Shown here: piece after piece, positions 32,559 to 41,886 of the stretch
How the letters are laid out: each line of letters begins with the position of its first letter
Position numbering within the stretch: position 1 is the first letter of the stretch
DNA from: Erinaceus europaeus
Taxonomy: Eukaryota > Chordata > Mammalia > Eulipotyphla > Erinaceidae
Reading direction: 5' to 3'
DNA length: 64,000 nt
NCBI RefSeq assembly: GCF_950295315.1
Contig: NC_080164.1
Location: forward strand, 107,407,587-107,471,586
The notes under the pieces: generated by a model
Database searches by the model: none
The model's input: the letters and a program-made list of their open reading frames with translations, nothing else
What the model was told of the DNA's origin: nothing
Made by a program: the position numbers and the translations under genes

Positions 32559-33101
32559 AGTCTCTTCTCTTCTCTTCTCTTCTCTTCTCTTCTCTTCTCT
32601 TCTCTTCTCTTCTCTTCTCTTCTCTTCTCTTCTCTTCTCTTCTCTTCTTTCTCTCTCTCTCTCCTCTCTCCTTCTCTCTCTCCTCTCTCCTTCTCTCTCT
32701 CCTCTCTCCTTCTCTCTCTCCTCTCTCCTTCTCTCTCCTCTCTCCTTCTCTCTCTCCCTAGCTCACCCTCTCCTTGTCTCTCCCTCCCCACTCTCCTTTC
32801 TCACTCTTTCTTTCTCTCTCTTCTCTCTCCCTCCTTCCCTCTCTTCCTCCCTCTCTCCTTTTTTATCTCTCCTCACCTCTCTCTCCTTTTCTCTCTCTCC
32901 TCTCCCTCTCCTTCTCTCTCTCCCCCTCTTTTCTCCTCCTCCTTCTCTCTTTCTCTCTCTCCTTCTCTCCCCCTTCCTCTCCCCTTTCCCTATTTTTTCT
33001 CTCCTTCTCTCTTCCCCTTCTCCTTCTCTCTCTCTCTCCTTCCTTACCCCTCTTCTTATCCTCTCTCTCTCCCCCTCCCTCTCATTCCCTCTCTCTCTAG
33101 C
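32559..33101. repeat. 540-bp polypyrimidine tract
   Basis: It begins with about 17 perfect TCTCT/CTTCT pentamers (32561-32645). A period of about 19 bp (CTTCTCTCTCTCCTCTCTC, four or more copies) follows, then irregular C/T. It is open in all forward frames only because stop codons need purines. Confidence 0.95.
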
Positions 33102-33547
33102 TGTGTGGTCGCATGGCCATGCTCTCTAAGTGCTCCCCTGTCTAATGTTTTTCCTCTGTGCCAGTGAACTTGCTTTCCAAGGTTTCTTTGTGTCCTTGCA
33201 CCCCACAAGTGTGCCATTGTTGGGGCGCCAAGCTGCTGAGTGCCTGAAGATGTGTTTATCATCTCCATCCTCCTGTGCACATATGTCGACACAAGAACAC
33301 ACACACACACAGTCTGCTCTTTCACCCAGGATTGTGATATGTTTTCTTTGAAACCCAATCGCGAGGAAGAACATGTCTTCAGCATACCAGCAGCTCCATT
33401 CAGAAGGAGGGGGAAAAAAAGTTCCACACACATTTCTAACAGCTTTGCTCAAAGTCATGAATTCTTGAGATTTTCTCCACTGCCTTCCAGCATTTTTAAT
33501 CCAAGAGAAAATTAGTTTGAAGAATAAATGCCTAGATAGTACACAGT
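33102..33547. other. Repeat-poor DNA
   Basis: Several overlapping frames on both strands (33126-33578) are partly open, but no protein is recognised. Confidence 0.35.
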
Positions 33548-33645
33548 ATAATGATTGGTTCTGCAAACAGACTCTCATGCCTAAGGCTCCAAAGTCCCAA
33601 GTTCATTCCCCTGCACCACCATAAGCCAGAACTGAGCAGTGCTCT
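33548..33645 (+). mobile_element. SINE family 2
   Basis: TATAATGATTGGTTCTGC, CTCATGCCTAAGGCTCC and AAGTTCATTCCCCTGC, then CATAAGCCAGAACTGAGCAG. Confidence 0.75.
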
Positions 33646-33734
33646 AGAGAAAGGAAGGAAGAAAGGAAGGAAGGAAGGAAGGAAGGAAGGAAGGAAAGAG
33701 AGAGAGAGAAAGAAGGACAAAAGAAAGAAAGAGA

Positions 33735-33786
<52 letters not shown>

Positions 33787-33812
33787 GAAGGAAGGAAGGA
33801 AGGAAGAAAGAG
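33646..33812. repeat. (GGAA)n/(GAAA)n array at SINE tail
   Basis: A purine-only tract that begins where the A tail of the family 2 SINE would be. Confidence 0.9.
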
Positions 33813-34078
33813 GGAGTCGGGTGGTAGCGCAGTGGGTTAAAGGCATATGGCGCAAAGACAAGGACTGGTGTGTAAGGATCCCAGTTTGAGCCCCCGGCTC
33901 CCCACCTGCAGGGGAGTCGCTTCACAAGCGGTGAAGCAGGTCTGCAGGTGTCTATCTTTCTCTCCCCCTCTCTGTCTTCCCCTCCTCTCTCCATTCTCTC
34001 TGTCCTATCCAACAATGACGACAACAATAATAACTACAACAATAAAACAACAAGGGCAACAAAAGGGAATAAGGAAAG
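33813..34078 (+). mobile_element. SINE family 1c inserted beside a purine array
   Basis: GGGAGTCGGGTGGTAGCGCAG to AACAAGGGCAACAAAAGGG. The core is well kept. A TSD cannot be read because both flanks are GA-rich. Confidence 0.9.
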
Positions 34079-34197
34079 AAAAAAAGAAAGAAAGAAAGAA
34101 AGAGAAGAAAGAAAGAGAGGGAAGAAAAGAGGAAGGAAGGGAGAGAGAGAAAGGAAGGAAGACGGAAAATAAGAGAAAGGAAGAAAGAAAAAGAATA
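34079..34197. repeat. Purine-rich tail array
   Basis: GAAA/GGAA mixture continuous with the SINE tail ending at 34078. Confidence 0.85.
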
Positions 34198-34860
34198 AAT
34201 TCCAGTGACTCCAATTTGAAATATCTTTCATGATCCAGAACAGAGAATTCATGTATTCTGGAATATACATGCTTGAATATACAGATAATTTTCTTTAGCT
34301 CTAGAGAGCCTCCCTGAGATTGTTCCAGTGATGAGAAACACCCTGCAGAATTAACCTCACTGAGTCCCTACTATGTGACAAGATTTTCCTATGTACATCT
34401 CATCTCCACAACAAGCCTAAAAAGCAGGAATTACTTTATTTAAAAACAAGGGAACTAGAGTTTGACAGGTTTTCATTAAAGGCCTGATTCCAATTCAGAT
34501 CCACCTGACCTCAAAAGCAAGTTCTCCTCTGCTCTGTTCCCCTATCTAGTAAGATATGGAGAAAAGGGTCCCAGACTCTTCTCCTTGTATAAGTAACTAC
34601 AGTCTCATCTGAGCCACACCCAACACTGGAAAAAGCATACTCTCCTTTACCTCTCCTAATGGGACAGCTAAATAAATGCTTAACTGGTAAAAAGCCAGAA
34701 AGCAAAAGTCAAACAACCGTAGGTGTCCAGAAACAGAAATGAAGTTTTGGCTGTTGGGTAGATAAAGACAAGTGGAGTGATACCCAGTATCCTAAAAAAA
34801 ATATATGTAACAACAGGATTGAAAATGAGAAGCAACGTTCCTTTCAAAAAATTTTTATCA
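34198..34860. other. Repeat-poor DNA
   Basis: No gene or clear repeat. Confidence 0.35.
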
Positions 34861-34861
34861 T

Positions 34862-35081
34862 ATTTAAGTATTTATTTATTTATTTATTGGATATAGACAG
34901 TCAGGCATTGAGAGGGAAGGAACTGATAGAGAGGAAGAGAGAGAGAGAGAGAGAGAGAGACCTGCAACACTACTTCACCACCCGTGAAGCTTACACCCTG
35001 CAGATGAGGACTGAGGGCTGAAACCTGGTTCCTCGCACAGTGTAATATGTATGCTCAACCAGGTGCATCACCACCTAGCCC
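34862..35081 (-). mobile_element. SINE family 1a with (GA)n
   Basis: TTTATTTATTTATTGGATATAG, (GA)n at 34936-34960, CCTGCAACACTACTTC, CTGAAACCTGG and ATCACCACCTAGCCC. Confidence 0.85.
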
Positions 35082-35449
35082 TGCATAGTGGATTTCTGAT
35101 CATTCTACCTATCAAAACTGCTCAACTAAAAGTGCCTATTAAAACAGAAACTGTCAGGTTCTAGTGCATGTACAGTGGACAGTGACAGGTGCAATGAGCA
35201 AAGACAAAGCTGGAAAAGAATCCTTCAATTACCTGGAAGCTGGTACTCTGGAGAGAAACCAGCATTTCAGCACAATATACTTAAACAACAGAGTATACCT
35301 GAGTGAGGGCCAAGGGCTGCAGTAACTGGACACCTTAAATATACTCACATAGCTACAGAGAACCACCAAGAACACAAGGAAGAGCCTCTCCGTCCTGAGA
35401 CAAGAAGGCTGGCAGATACTGCCGCTCATGAGAACAGAAGCCTTGTATT
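35082..35449. other. Repeat-poor DNA
   Basis: No gene supported. Confidence 0.35.
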
Positions 35450-35600
35450 TGCCTTGAGGCCCGAGGCAGGGTCCTGGGCATTGTCATATGTGGGGGGCTG
35501 AGTAGTGCTCCTGTAAGTCTCTCTTTCTCTCTCTTTCCCTCTGTCTTGCTTATAAAAATAAAAAAATAAAAAATGAAAAAAGAGGAAAGGAATCAATAAT
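35450..35600 (+). mobile_element. SINE-like 3' part, family uncertain
   Basis: GTCCTGGGCATTGTCATATG, then GTAAGTCTCTC, TC-rich text and a TATAAAAATAAAAAAATAAAA tail. Confidence 0.4.
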
Positions 35601-35639
35601 AATAACAATAATAACAATAAATAAAGCAACTGGAAAATA

Positions 35640-35885
35640 AGAAAACACAAAGCAGAACTTGGACTGGAGTTGGTGTGTTGTACCAAAGTAAAAGTCTCTG
35701 GGATAGTGGGGGAGGGTTCAAGTCCTGGATTATGATGGCTGAGGAGGACCTAGAGGGAGTTGAATTGTTATGTGGAAAACTGAGAAATGTCACACATGTA
35801 CCAACTACTTACTGTATTTTACTTTTGACTATTTTTTGACTATAAATCATTAATCTGCCAATAAAGAAAAAATAAAAAGGAGGAA
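35640..35885 (+). mobile_element. L1 3' end, short-3'UTR subfamily
   Basis: GGAGTTGGTGTGTTGTACC, AAAGTAAAAGTCTCTGGG and GAGGACCTAGAGGGAG to GCCAATAAAGAAAAAATAAAA. It parallels 46090-46290. Confidence 0.85.
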
Positions 35886-36085
35886 AGGAGGTAGACCTTC
35901 CACCTTCTGCACACCATAAAGATCTTTGGTCCATACTCTCAGAGGGATAAAGAACAGGGACGCTTCCAATGGGGGCATGGGACACATAACTAACTCTGGC
36001 AGTGGGAACTATTTGGAATTGTAGTCCTGTTACCTTACAATCTTGTTAATCATTATTAAATCACTAATATAAAATTTAAAAAACA
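35886..36085 (+). mobile_element. L1 3' end, second older subfamily
   Basis: CTTCCACCTTCTGCACACC, AGAGGGATAAAGAACAGGG and CTTACAATCTTGTTAATC to AAATCACTAATATAAAA. Abuts the preceding L1 end head to tail. Confidence 0.85.
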
Positions 36086-36507
36086 AATGAAAAGAAAAAG
36101 AAAGAAAGCCAAGTCCCACCATGGTAAATGGATTGTCCAGGCAACTAGTGGCAGATAAGGCTTGATGAAAAACACAGCTCACGTGTTCCAAGGATCAGGG
36201 CTCCTGTCCCTCAAACACTGGTTTCAGAAGTTCAGTAGGGAGCAGGAAGGACTTCCAAACGTAGCCACTCTGCTTGCACTTCTCCTTGACACAGTGGGCT
36301 TCTGAGAAGATGGACACGAGGGAAGAGTCCTCTGCTTCAGTAGCCACGCAGTGAGGCTCCATAGGTGACAATGGACAGTGTCATAGCCTGTGCTGTGTGG
36401 CAATGACACAAATCTAGAGAAGCCATTGCTCTCAGCAACGGAATTGGTTCCTTCAACAACTATGAAACCTGATTTGAGAAAGAGTTACAAGATGCAGGAA
36501 CGTGGGC
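36086..36507. other. Repeat-poor DNA
   Basis: No gene supported. Confidence 0.35.
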
Positions 36508-36688
36508 ATAGGAGGGACTGATGTAAGAAGTCAACCTCCAACCACTATGTATAAGGACCAGGGTTCAATTCCCCTCTCCTCGTCTGTAGGGGGAAAGCTT
36601 TCCAAGTGGTGAAGCAGGACTGCAGGTGTCTCATTGTCTCTCTCCCTCTCTGTCTCCCCCTTCCTCTACATTCTGGCTGTCTCTATCC

Positions 36689-36719
<31 letters not shown>
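36508..36719 (+). mobile_element. SINE family 1a with (AAAT)n tail
   Basis: GACCAGGGTTCAATTCCCC, GGGGGAAAGCTTTCC, GTGAAGCAGGACTGCAGG, TCTGGCTGTCTCTATCC and AATAAATAAATAAATAAAT. Confidence 0.88.
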
Positions 36720-36734
36720 ATAAACCAACAGAGG

Positions 36735-37014
36735 GGGCCAGGCAGTGGTACATCTATGTAAGAGAAAAGGACTCTGCAAGGATCTGGGTCTGAGCCGCCA
36801 CTCCCCACCTGCAAGGGGGACACTTCACAAGTGGTGAAGCAAGTCTGCATGTGTTTATCTCCCTCTCTACCTCCCCTTCCTCTCTCAATTTTTCTGTGAG
36901 CTAATAAAATGGAAAAATGGCTTCCAGGAGCAGTGGATTCATAGTGCCAGCACTGAGCCCCAGTGATAACCTTGGAAGCAAAAAAAGGGAGGGAGGAAAG
37001 TAATAATAATAATA
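36735..37014 (+). mobile_element. SINE family 1b with perfect TSD
   Basis: GGGCCAGGCAGTGGTACATC, the core, TAATAAAATGGAAAAATGG, CTTCCAGGAGCAGTGG and CTTGGAAGCAAAAAAAGG, then an AAT-rich tail. TSD ataaaccaacagagg (15 bp) at 36720-36734 and 37015-37029. Confidence 0.95.
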
Positions 37015-37029
37015 ATAAACCAACAGAGG

Positions 37030-37675
37030 CTACATTGGTGTCAGAGTGAATAGTTAAGCACCTTGAGCCACAATCATTCATGAGCCTTGAACCAGAAAAT
37101 ATTTCTTTTTCACCTTTTGATTGCTGCCCTGAAAAAAATTTCTTCTTGGCTGAAGAAAGTTTCTCAGTAAACTGTTTTCCTTCTGTCTGAAGTAATAAAA
37201 CTATACAACACTATAAACATTTTCCATGTTTCACTCCAAGATATTTGGTTTTCTGGCTAGAAACAGGCAAGCTTTTGTTTTTTAAAATTAAAACAGCCCT
37301 TACGAGCTAATTTGCCTTAGAATGCCAAATAGCTTTCTCTTCTGTACTAACATCATTATCAAAACACGTGGATTGTAGGCGACAGACTCTACTTCACCTG
37401 GATATCCCTAAAAATAGTTCCCTGACATAAAAAAAAAAGAGAACAAACCAAGATAAGGGTTTCTTCATGAGTCTGAATTTCGGAAATTTTATGCCATGAT
37501 AATTACGTTTAAGCAAGGCGAGAGTCTAATACAGTTATAATGGGGGGGGGGGGTGTTCACTAATCATTAATTAGAATGCAGAAATAAGATTTCCTTTTAC
37601 CTAATTACAGTTTATCTTTCCTTAAAATAAGACTAAAACTTCCATTGTAAAACCAAAACTATGCAGTCTCTGGCC
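37030..37675. other. AT-rich, repeat-poor DNA
   Basis: A G10 run at 37541-37553. Otherwise unique-looking sequence with no exon signal. Confidence 0.4.
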
Positions 37676-37679
37676 CTTC

Positions 37680-37700
37680 ACATTTAAAAAAAAAGGAAAA

Positions 37701-37747
<47 letters not shown>

Positions 37748-37786
37748 GAAGGAAGGAAGGAAGGAAGGAAGGAAGGAAGGAAGGAA

Positions 37787-37836
<50 letters not shown>

Positions 37837-37847
37837 AAGAAAGAAAA
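37680..37847. repeat. (GAAA)n-(GGAA)n-(GAAA)n array
   Basis: A symmetric block order with GGAA in the middle (about 37746-37790). No SINE body is recognisable next to it. Confidence 0.92.
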
Positions 37848-38043
37848 GTCAAACACTAAGCATCTCAAGACAATTTTACCAGAAGGCTTGGTCAGTATCA
37901 TTGAGTGATTCAACTGTCATTGACTCTCATATTAAGCAGTAACTCAAGGGACACTGGTTAAGACCATTCTACCCTGACACTGAAGACAGACAATTCAGTG
38001 AACATTTAGATAAACCTCTCTTTCCAATTTTCACTCACTGTTG

Positions 38044-38077
38044 GATGATGATGATGATGATTATTATTATTATTATT
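38044..38077. repeat. (GAT)n-(TAT)n trinucleotide array
   Basis: About 5 GAT and 6 TAT units. It sits at the 3' (left) end of the reversed SINE at 38078. Confidence 0.88.
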
Positions 38078-38384
38078 TTGCCTCCAGGGGCTAAGTGCTT
38101 GCACTTTGCACTACAAATTCACTGCTCCTGGCAACCATCTTTTATCCATTTTTGGTTTTGCTGCTGTTGTTGTTGTTGTTGCTGTTGTTGTTGCTGGACA
38201 GGGAAATTGAGATAGGAGAGGAAAACAGAGAGTGAGAGAGAAATAAAAACAGCTGCAGACCTGATTCACTGCTTGTGAAGTGACCCCCCTGCAGGTGGAG
38301 AGCCGAGGGCTCCTACAAGGATCCTTATACAGGTCCTTGCACTTCGCACTATGTGTACTTAACTAGTGCACTACTACCTGTTCC
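38078..38384 (-). mobile_element. SINE family 1, 1b extension plus (GTT)n tail
   Basis: TTGCCTCCAGGGGC, TTCACTGCTCCTGG, GTTGTTGTTGTTGCTG, CAGCTGCAGACCTGATTC, then CTAGTGCACTACTACC at the head end. It carries both the 1b extension and a 1c-like tail, as at 27330. Confidence 0.85.
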
Positions 38385-38491
38385 CAAGTTGTTGCTATTT
38401 TGCATTTTTTACTTTGAGAGGATTTCAAAACAAGCGGTGTGCTCCAACCTATATGAATGGTAATGCAAGTCATTTGTCTCTTGACTCCCCC

Positions 38492-38700
38492 TTTTTTTTT
38501 CAGTTAGAACTCAACACACAGATTTTTATTACTTGACATTTTAATCAGAGATCAAAAACTTCACTAGCTAAAGAATGCCCAGAGTTCTGTGAAGTAAATT
38601 AACTTTATGAAATGAAACCCAACTCCATATTTTGTCAAGAAATTTTATATGACACTTTGAGAAAGAATGCTGTCCTTATAAAGATAGCCAGTGTGATTCA
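38492..38700 (-). pseudogene. Possible 3' end of a processed retrocopy
   Basis: On the minus strand an AATAAA (38530-38525) is followed 24 nt later by a run of nine A (38500-38492). Upstream text (to about 38700) is unique and A/T-rich like a 3' UTR. No CDS is recognised and no TSD was found, so this could be chance. Confidence 0.25.
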
Positions 38701-38854
38701 GATGATTACCCTGGGAAAAACATTTGAAAGGGAATTTGAGAAGTAAGAACTATTTTAGCAACGCAAAGATATTCAACATTCTGCAGTCTTTAGAAAATGC
38801 ATCCAGATTCTGGTTGGGGTGCACCTGGCTTATCCCTTACATTAGAAGATTGGA

Positions 38855-39055
38855 GGTGGGTGGTGGGTGGTGGTGTACCCTGTTGTACACATGTTACCAT
38901 GTCCAAGGACCCTAGTTCAAGGCTTTTGGTCCCCAGTCACAGAGGGAGGCTTCATGAACCATGAAGTAGGGTTGCAAGTGTCTCTCTGACTATCATACAC
39001 CCTCTGCCTTAATTTCTCTCTGTCTACAGCTAAATAAGGAAATATTTTTAAAAAG
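38855..39055 (+). mobile_element. SINE family 1a, diverged
   Basis: GTGGTGGGTGGTGGTGTACC, CCTAGTTCAAGGC, AGAGGGAGGCTTCATGAACC and GTCTACAGCTAAATAAGG. Confidence 0.8.
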
Positions 39056-39355
39056 TGAGGGGGGCAGTGAAGCATGTGGTCCTGGGGGCCCCACTCACAC
39101 AGTGCAATCACTAACTTCCAGTTCATTCTATGGACTGTTGCCAAGACATGTCAAATGTCTGCCCTGGTATTCAAGCATATGATTAGGAAGCAGATGTGAA
39201 TTGATCTCATTAACCAGACTAAAAAATGTGTGTGTCATTCTCCACTTAATAATCTTTGATAGCAATTCAAATTCTGCAACTAGCTTTCAAGCAGCTCTGG
39301 ATATTTTGTCTAATATCTTTGCGATTCATTTTATTACGTAAGTCGAGCGAGAGAG
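39056..39355. other. Repeat-poor DNA
   Basis: Nothing recognised apart from a GA-rich start of the next entry. Confidence 0.35.
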
Positions 39356-39359
39356 GGAA

Positions 39360-39480
39360 GGAGGGAGGGAGAAAGAGGGGAGAGCTTCCTATGAGAAAGC
39401 ATGTGTAGTCCTAGGGATCAATTCAGGAGCTTTGAGCAAGTCATCAGGTGGTCTACCATTTGAGTACTTCCTCCAGCTGC
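39360..39480 (-). mobile_element. Old tRNA-SINE fragment
   Basis: TCCTAGGGATCAATTCAGGAGC is a worn reversed B box. GA-rich tail on its left. Confidence 0.4.
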
Positions 39481-39564
39481 TCCTATTACTTCACAGATGC
39501 TTCATGTCATAGGATGTCCAAATGTGCACTTTCATTCCTACCAAATCTGCTTTTCAAATGCAAG

Positions 39565-39676
39565 ATTTTGGTATGGAAAATAGTTCAGCAGTAGAGCATA
39601 TAAATATATATGCCTAAGGCCCCAGGTTCAATCCTCAATACCACATTTGTCACAAAGGACTACTCTGGTCTTTCTC

Positions 39677-39708
<32 letters not shown>

Positions 39709-39712
39709 TAAA
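39565..39712 (+). mobile_element. SINE family 2 with (AAAT)n tail
   Basis: GGAAAATAGTTCAGCAGTAGAG, CCCAGGTTCAATCCTC and ATACCACATTTGTCAC, then (AAAT)n at 39683-39712. Confidence 0.65.
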
Positions 39713-40104
39713 ACTTGGGTGAGGGGTGAGCACACATCCATATATAAAAACCTGGCTTCAGGCCCACCCACTGGGGAGAAACTTCAAGAGTAGTGGAGCA
39801 GTGCTGTACCTGTTATTCCTGGCTGTCTTGTCTCCCTCCCTCTATATTTCTGTCATTAAAACTCTACAAGAAAGAGAGAGAGAAGAAAAGAGGGAAAGGG
39901 GGAAAGTGGGGAAGAAGAAAAGAGGTAAAGGAAAAAAGAGAAAGGGGAAAGAGAGAAAGAAGGAAAGAGAAAGGAAGAAAGGGGGAAAGAGAAAGAAAGG
40001 AGTGAGGGAGGAAAGGAAAAAGGGGAAATGGTAACAGTGGAGTCATACAGACACAGGGACCCAGAAATAACACTGGTGGCAAATATATAAATACATAAAA
40101 TTTT
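39713..40104 (+). mobile_element. SINE family 1b with purine expansion
   Basis: GAGGGGTGAGCACACATCC, GTAGTGGAGCAGTGCTG and CTCTACAAG are followed by GAAA/GGAAA at 39868-40030. Then come AGTGGAGTCATACAGACACAG and AACACTGGTGGC. The purine array replaces the usual AATAAAATGG linker. Confidence 0.75.
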
Positions 40105-40122
40105 AAAAATAAATACATTTGT

Positions 40123-40883
40123 GACTTCCACAGGCAGGGCTATGGAGCAGCAGCTGCTGTGTTTCTCTCCTCTCATCTCCCAGGTCAACTAGGAACACCA
40201 AAGGAGATCACCTGGGACTGCAATAAGACAGGACTAGAATGAATTCAGAAACCTAGCAAATCACCTGTGAGGGCAAACACATGTGGCTTGTGCACAGAGA
40301 GGAGCCTAGGGAGAGACTGGGTGGTTGGTAAAAGTCCAACAGTGTGCCAGTTGGGACACCGCCTCCAGTCTGTTTCACCAACAACTTGCAGCTGAAGGGA
40401 GAAGACTCTCCTAAGACTCACCAAATGCAGCAGTGAGTCTCCATTGCTACTGCCCTCAGAATCTGTAGCAGCGGCAGGGAGGTCCTGCGCTGACATCAGG
40501 GGACAGAGAATGGGAAAACTCAAGAGAAGATCTATACCTCAGTGGCCTAGCAGTGAGGCTTTAAGAGTATCTTTACATAACCACTGGATTATCTCTCCCC
40601 CATCCTGCTTTATCTCTTGGTCAGGAGTCAGTGATTAAGCTAAGAAGCCTACGTATAGTTTAAAAGCCTTCAGGCTCCTGTAGCCTACAGGGAAGAAAAA
40701 GAATAAAAGAGGCTTTTAAGCCACTGAGCTCCAACTGAGGGATTAAAATGATATTGAAACAACTGTCAATTTCCACAACTGTGAACCTTTTAATTACCTT
40801 ACATAGACACAAGTCAATCCAGGCAAGAGTGATCAGTAATTTGAAAAGTACTGAGAGAGGGACCTCATAATATACTATATAAA
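40123..40883 (+). promoter_or_regulatory. L1 5' UTR
   Basis: The first bases (GACTTCCACAGGCAGGGC, GAGCAGCAGCTGCTG) match the 5' end of the copy at 23834 (GACTTGGAGGCAGCTGCTGG), so the true 5' end is nearly reached. L1 5' UTRs carry an internal RNA polymerase II promoter. No such motif is read here. Confidence 0.75.
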
Positions 40884-41886
40884 ATGGTTAAACCAACAAG
40901 AAGAAATATTGGAGAAATGAACCAGAACAAGAATCCAGCTAAAATCCCACCAAAGGTTGAAAACAAAATAATGAGGTCAATATCCAAACACTAGTTAAGG
41001 AAATATTCATAGGAATGAGTAAAGAGTTTGAAAGAATTGTCATCAGAAATGCAGAAACAACAAATGAGACTCTGGAAGAAAACACTCATTATCTCAAGGT
41101 TATTAGAGAGCTGAAAGCTGAAATAGCTAAAAACAAAACTAGCTGAACAAGCTAAACTAGTATCAGAACAGGGTAACAAAATAGATGAACTCCAGAAAAC
41201 TGTAGATGGGAGAGAGAATAGAATAAATGAGGCCAAAGACAGAATTAGCAAGATGGAGGACAAATTAGAGACAACTAAAAAAGAAGTAAGAGAGCTCAAA
41301 AAGAGAATAACAGATACTAAAACAACAACAGAGACCTATAAAAAGAAATAATATATGCATTGTTGGCTTACCAGAGGAAGAAAAAGAAGGAGGGGAAGAA
41401 AGCATTCTACAAGACATAATAGCTGAGAACTTCTCTAGTCTATAAAACATAACAAACATAAAGGTTCAAGAAGCCCAGAGGGTCCCACACAGACTTAACA
41501 CAGATTTAAAGACACCAGGACACATCATATTTAGAATGAAAAGGAATAAGGATAAAGAAACGATCCTGAAGGTTGCAAGAGAGAAACAAAGAGTCACCTA
41601 CAAAGGAAAATTCATACGATTATCAGCAGACTTCTCCACACAAATAATACAGGACAGATGAGAATGGCAAGGTATCTATTGAGTGTTCAATGAGAAAGAC
41701 TTTCAACCAAGACTACTGTATCCTGCCAGACTGTCATTCAGACTAGATGGAGGCATAAAAATCCTTCTCAGACAAGCAATAGGTGAAAGAATCAACTATC
41801 ACCAAGCCTGCCCTGAAAGGAGTTCTGAATGGTCTCCTATAAACACTCAGACGACCTTAAATAGGCCATATATCAGAACACTCTAA
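40884..41886 (+). pseudogene. L1 ORF1 (broken)
   Basis: L1 ORF1p is a trimeric RNA-binding chaperone that packages L1 RNA. The start is placed at the ATG at 40884 (MVKPTRRNIGEMNQN), the first ATG with a basic, L1-like N-terminus. A coiled-coil-like stretch is visible at about 41160-41310 (ISKMEDKLETTKKEVREL). The RNA-binding and C-terminal domains follow in fragments: GHIIFRMKRNKDK at about 41523, and the conserved FNEKDFQPRLLYPARLSF at 41683-41738. Stops and frame changes occur from about 40990 on, including around 41350, 41440 and 41660. The frame ends at a TAA at 41884-41886, only 12 bp before ORF2. Non-functional. Confidence 0.9.

Noticed and set aside
32380..33129. A 249-codon open frame rich in Ser and Leu, with an antisense Arg/Glu frame
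   Set aside because: It is the polypyrimidine tract. A strand without purines cannot contain stop codons, so the frame is automatic.
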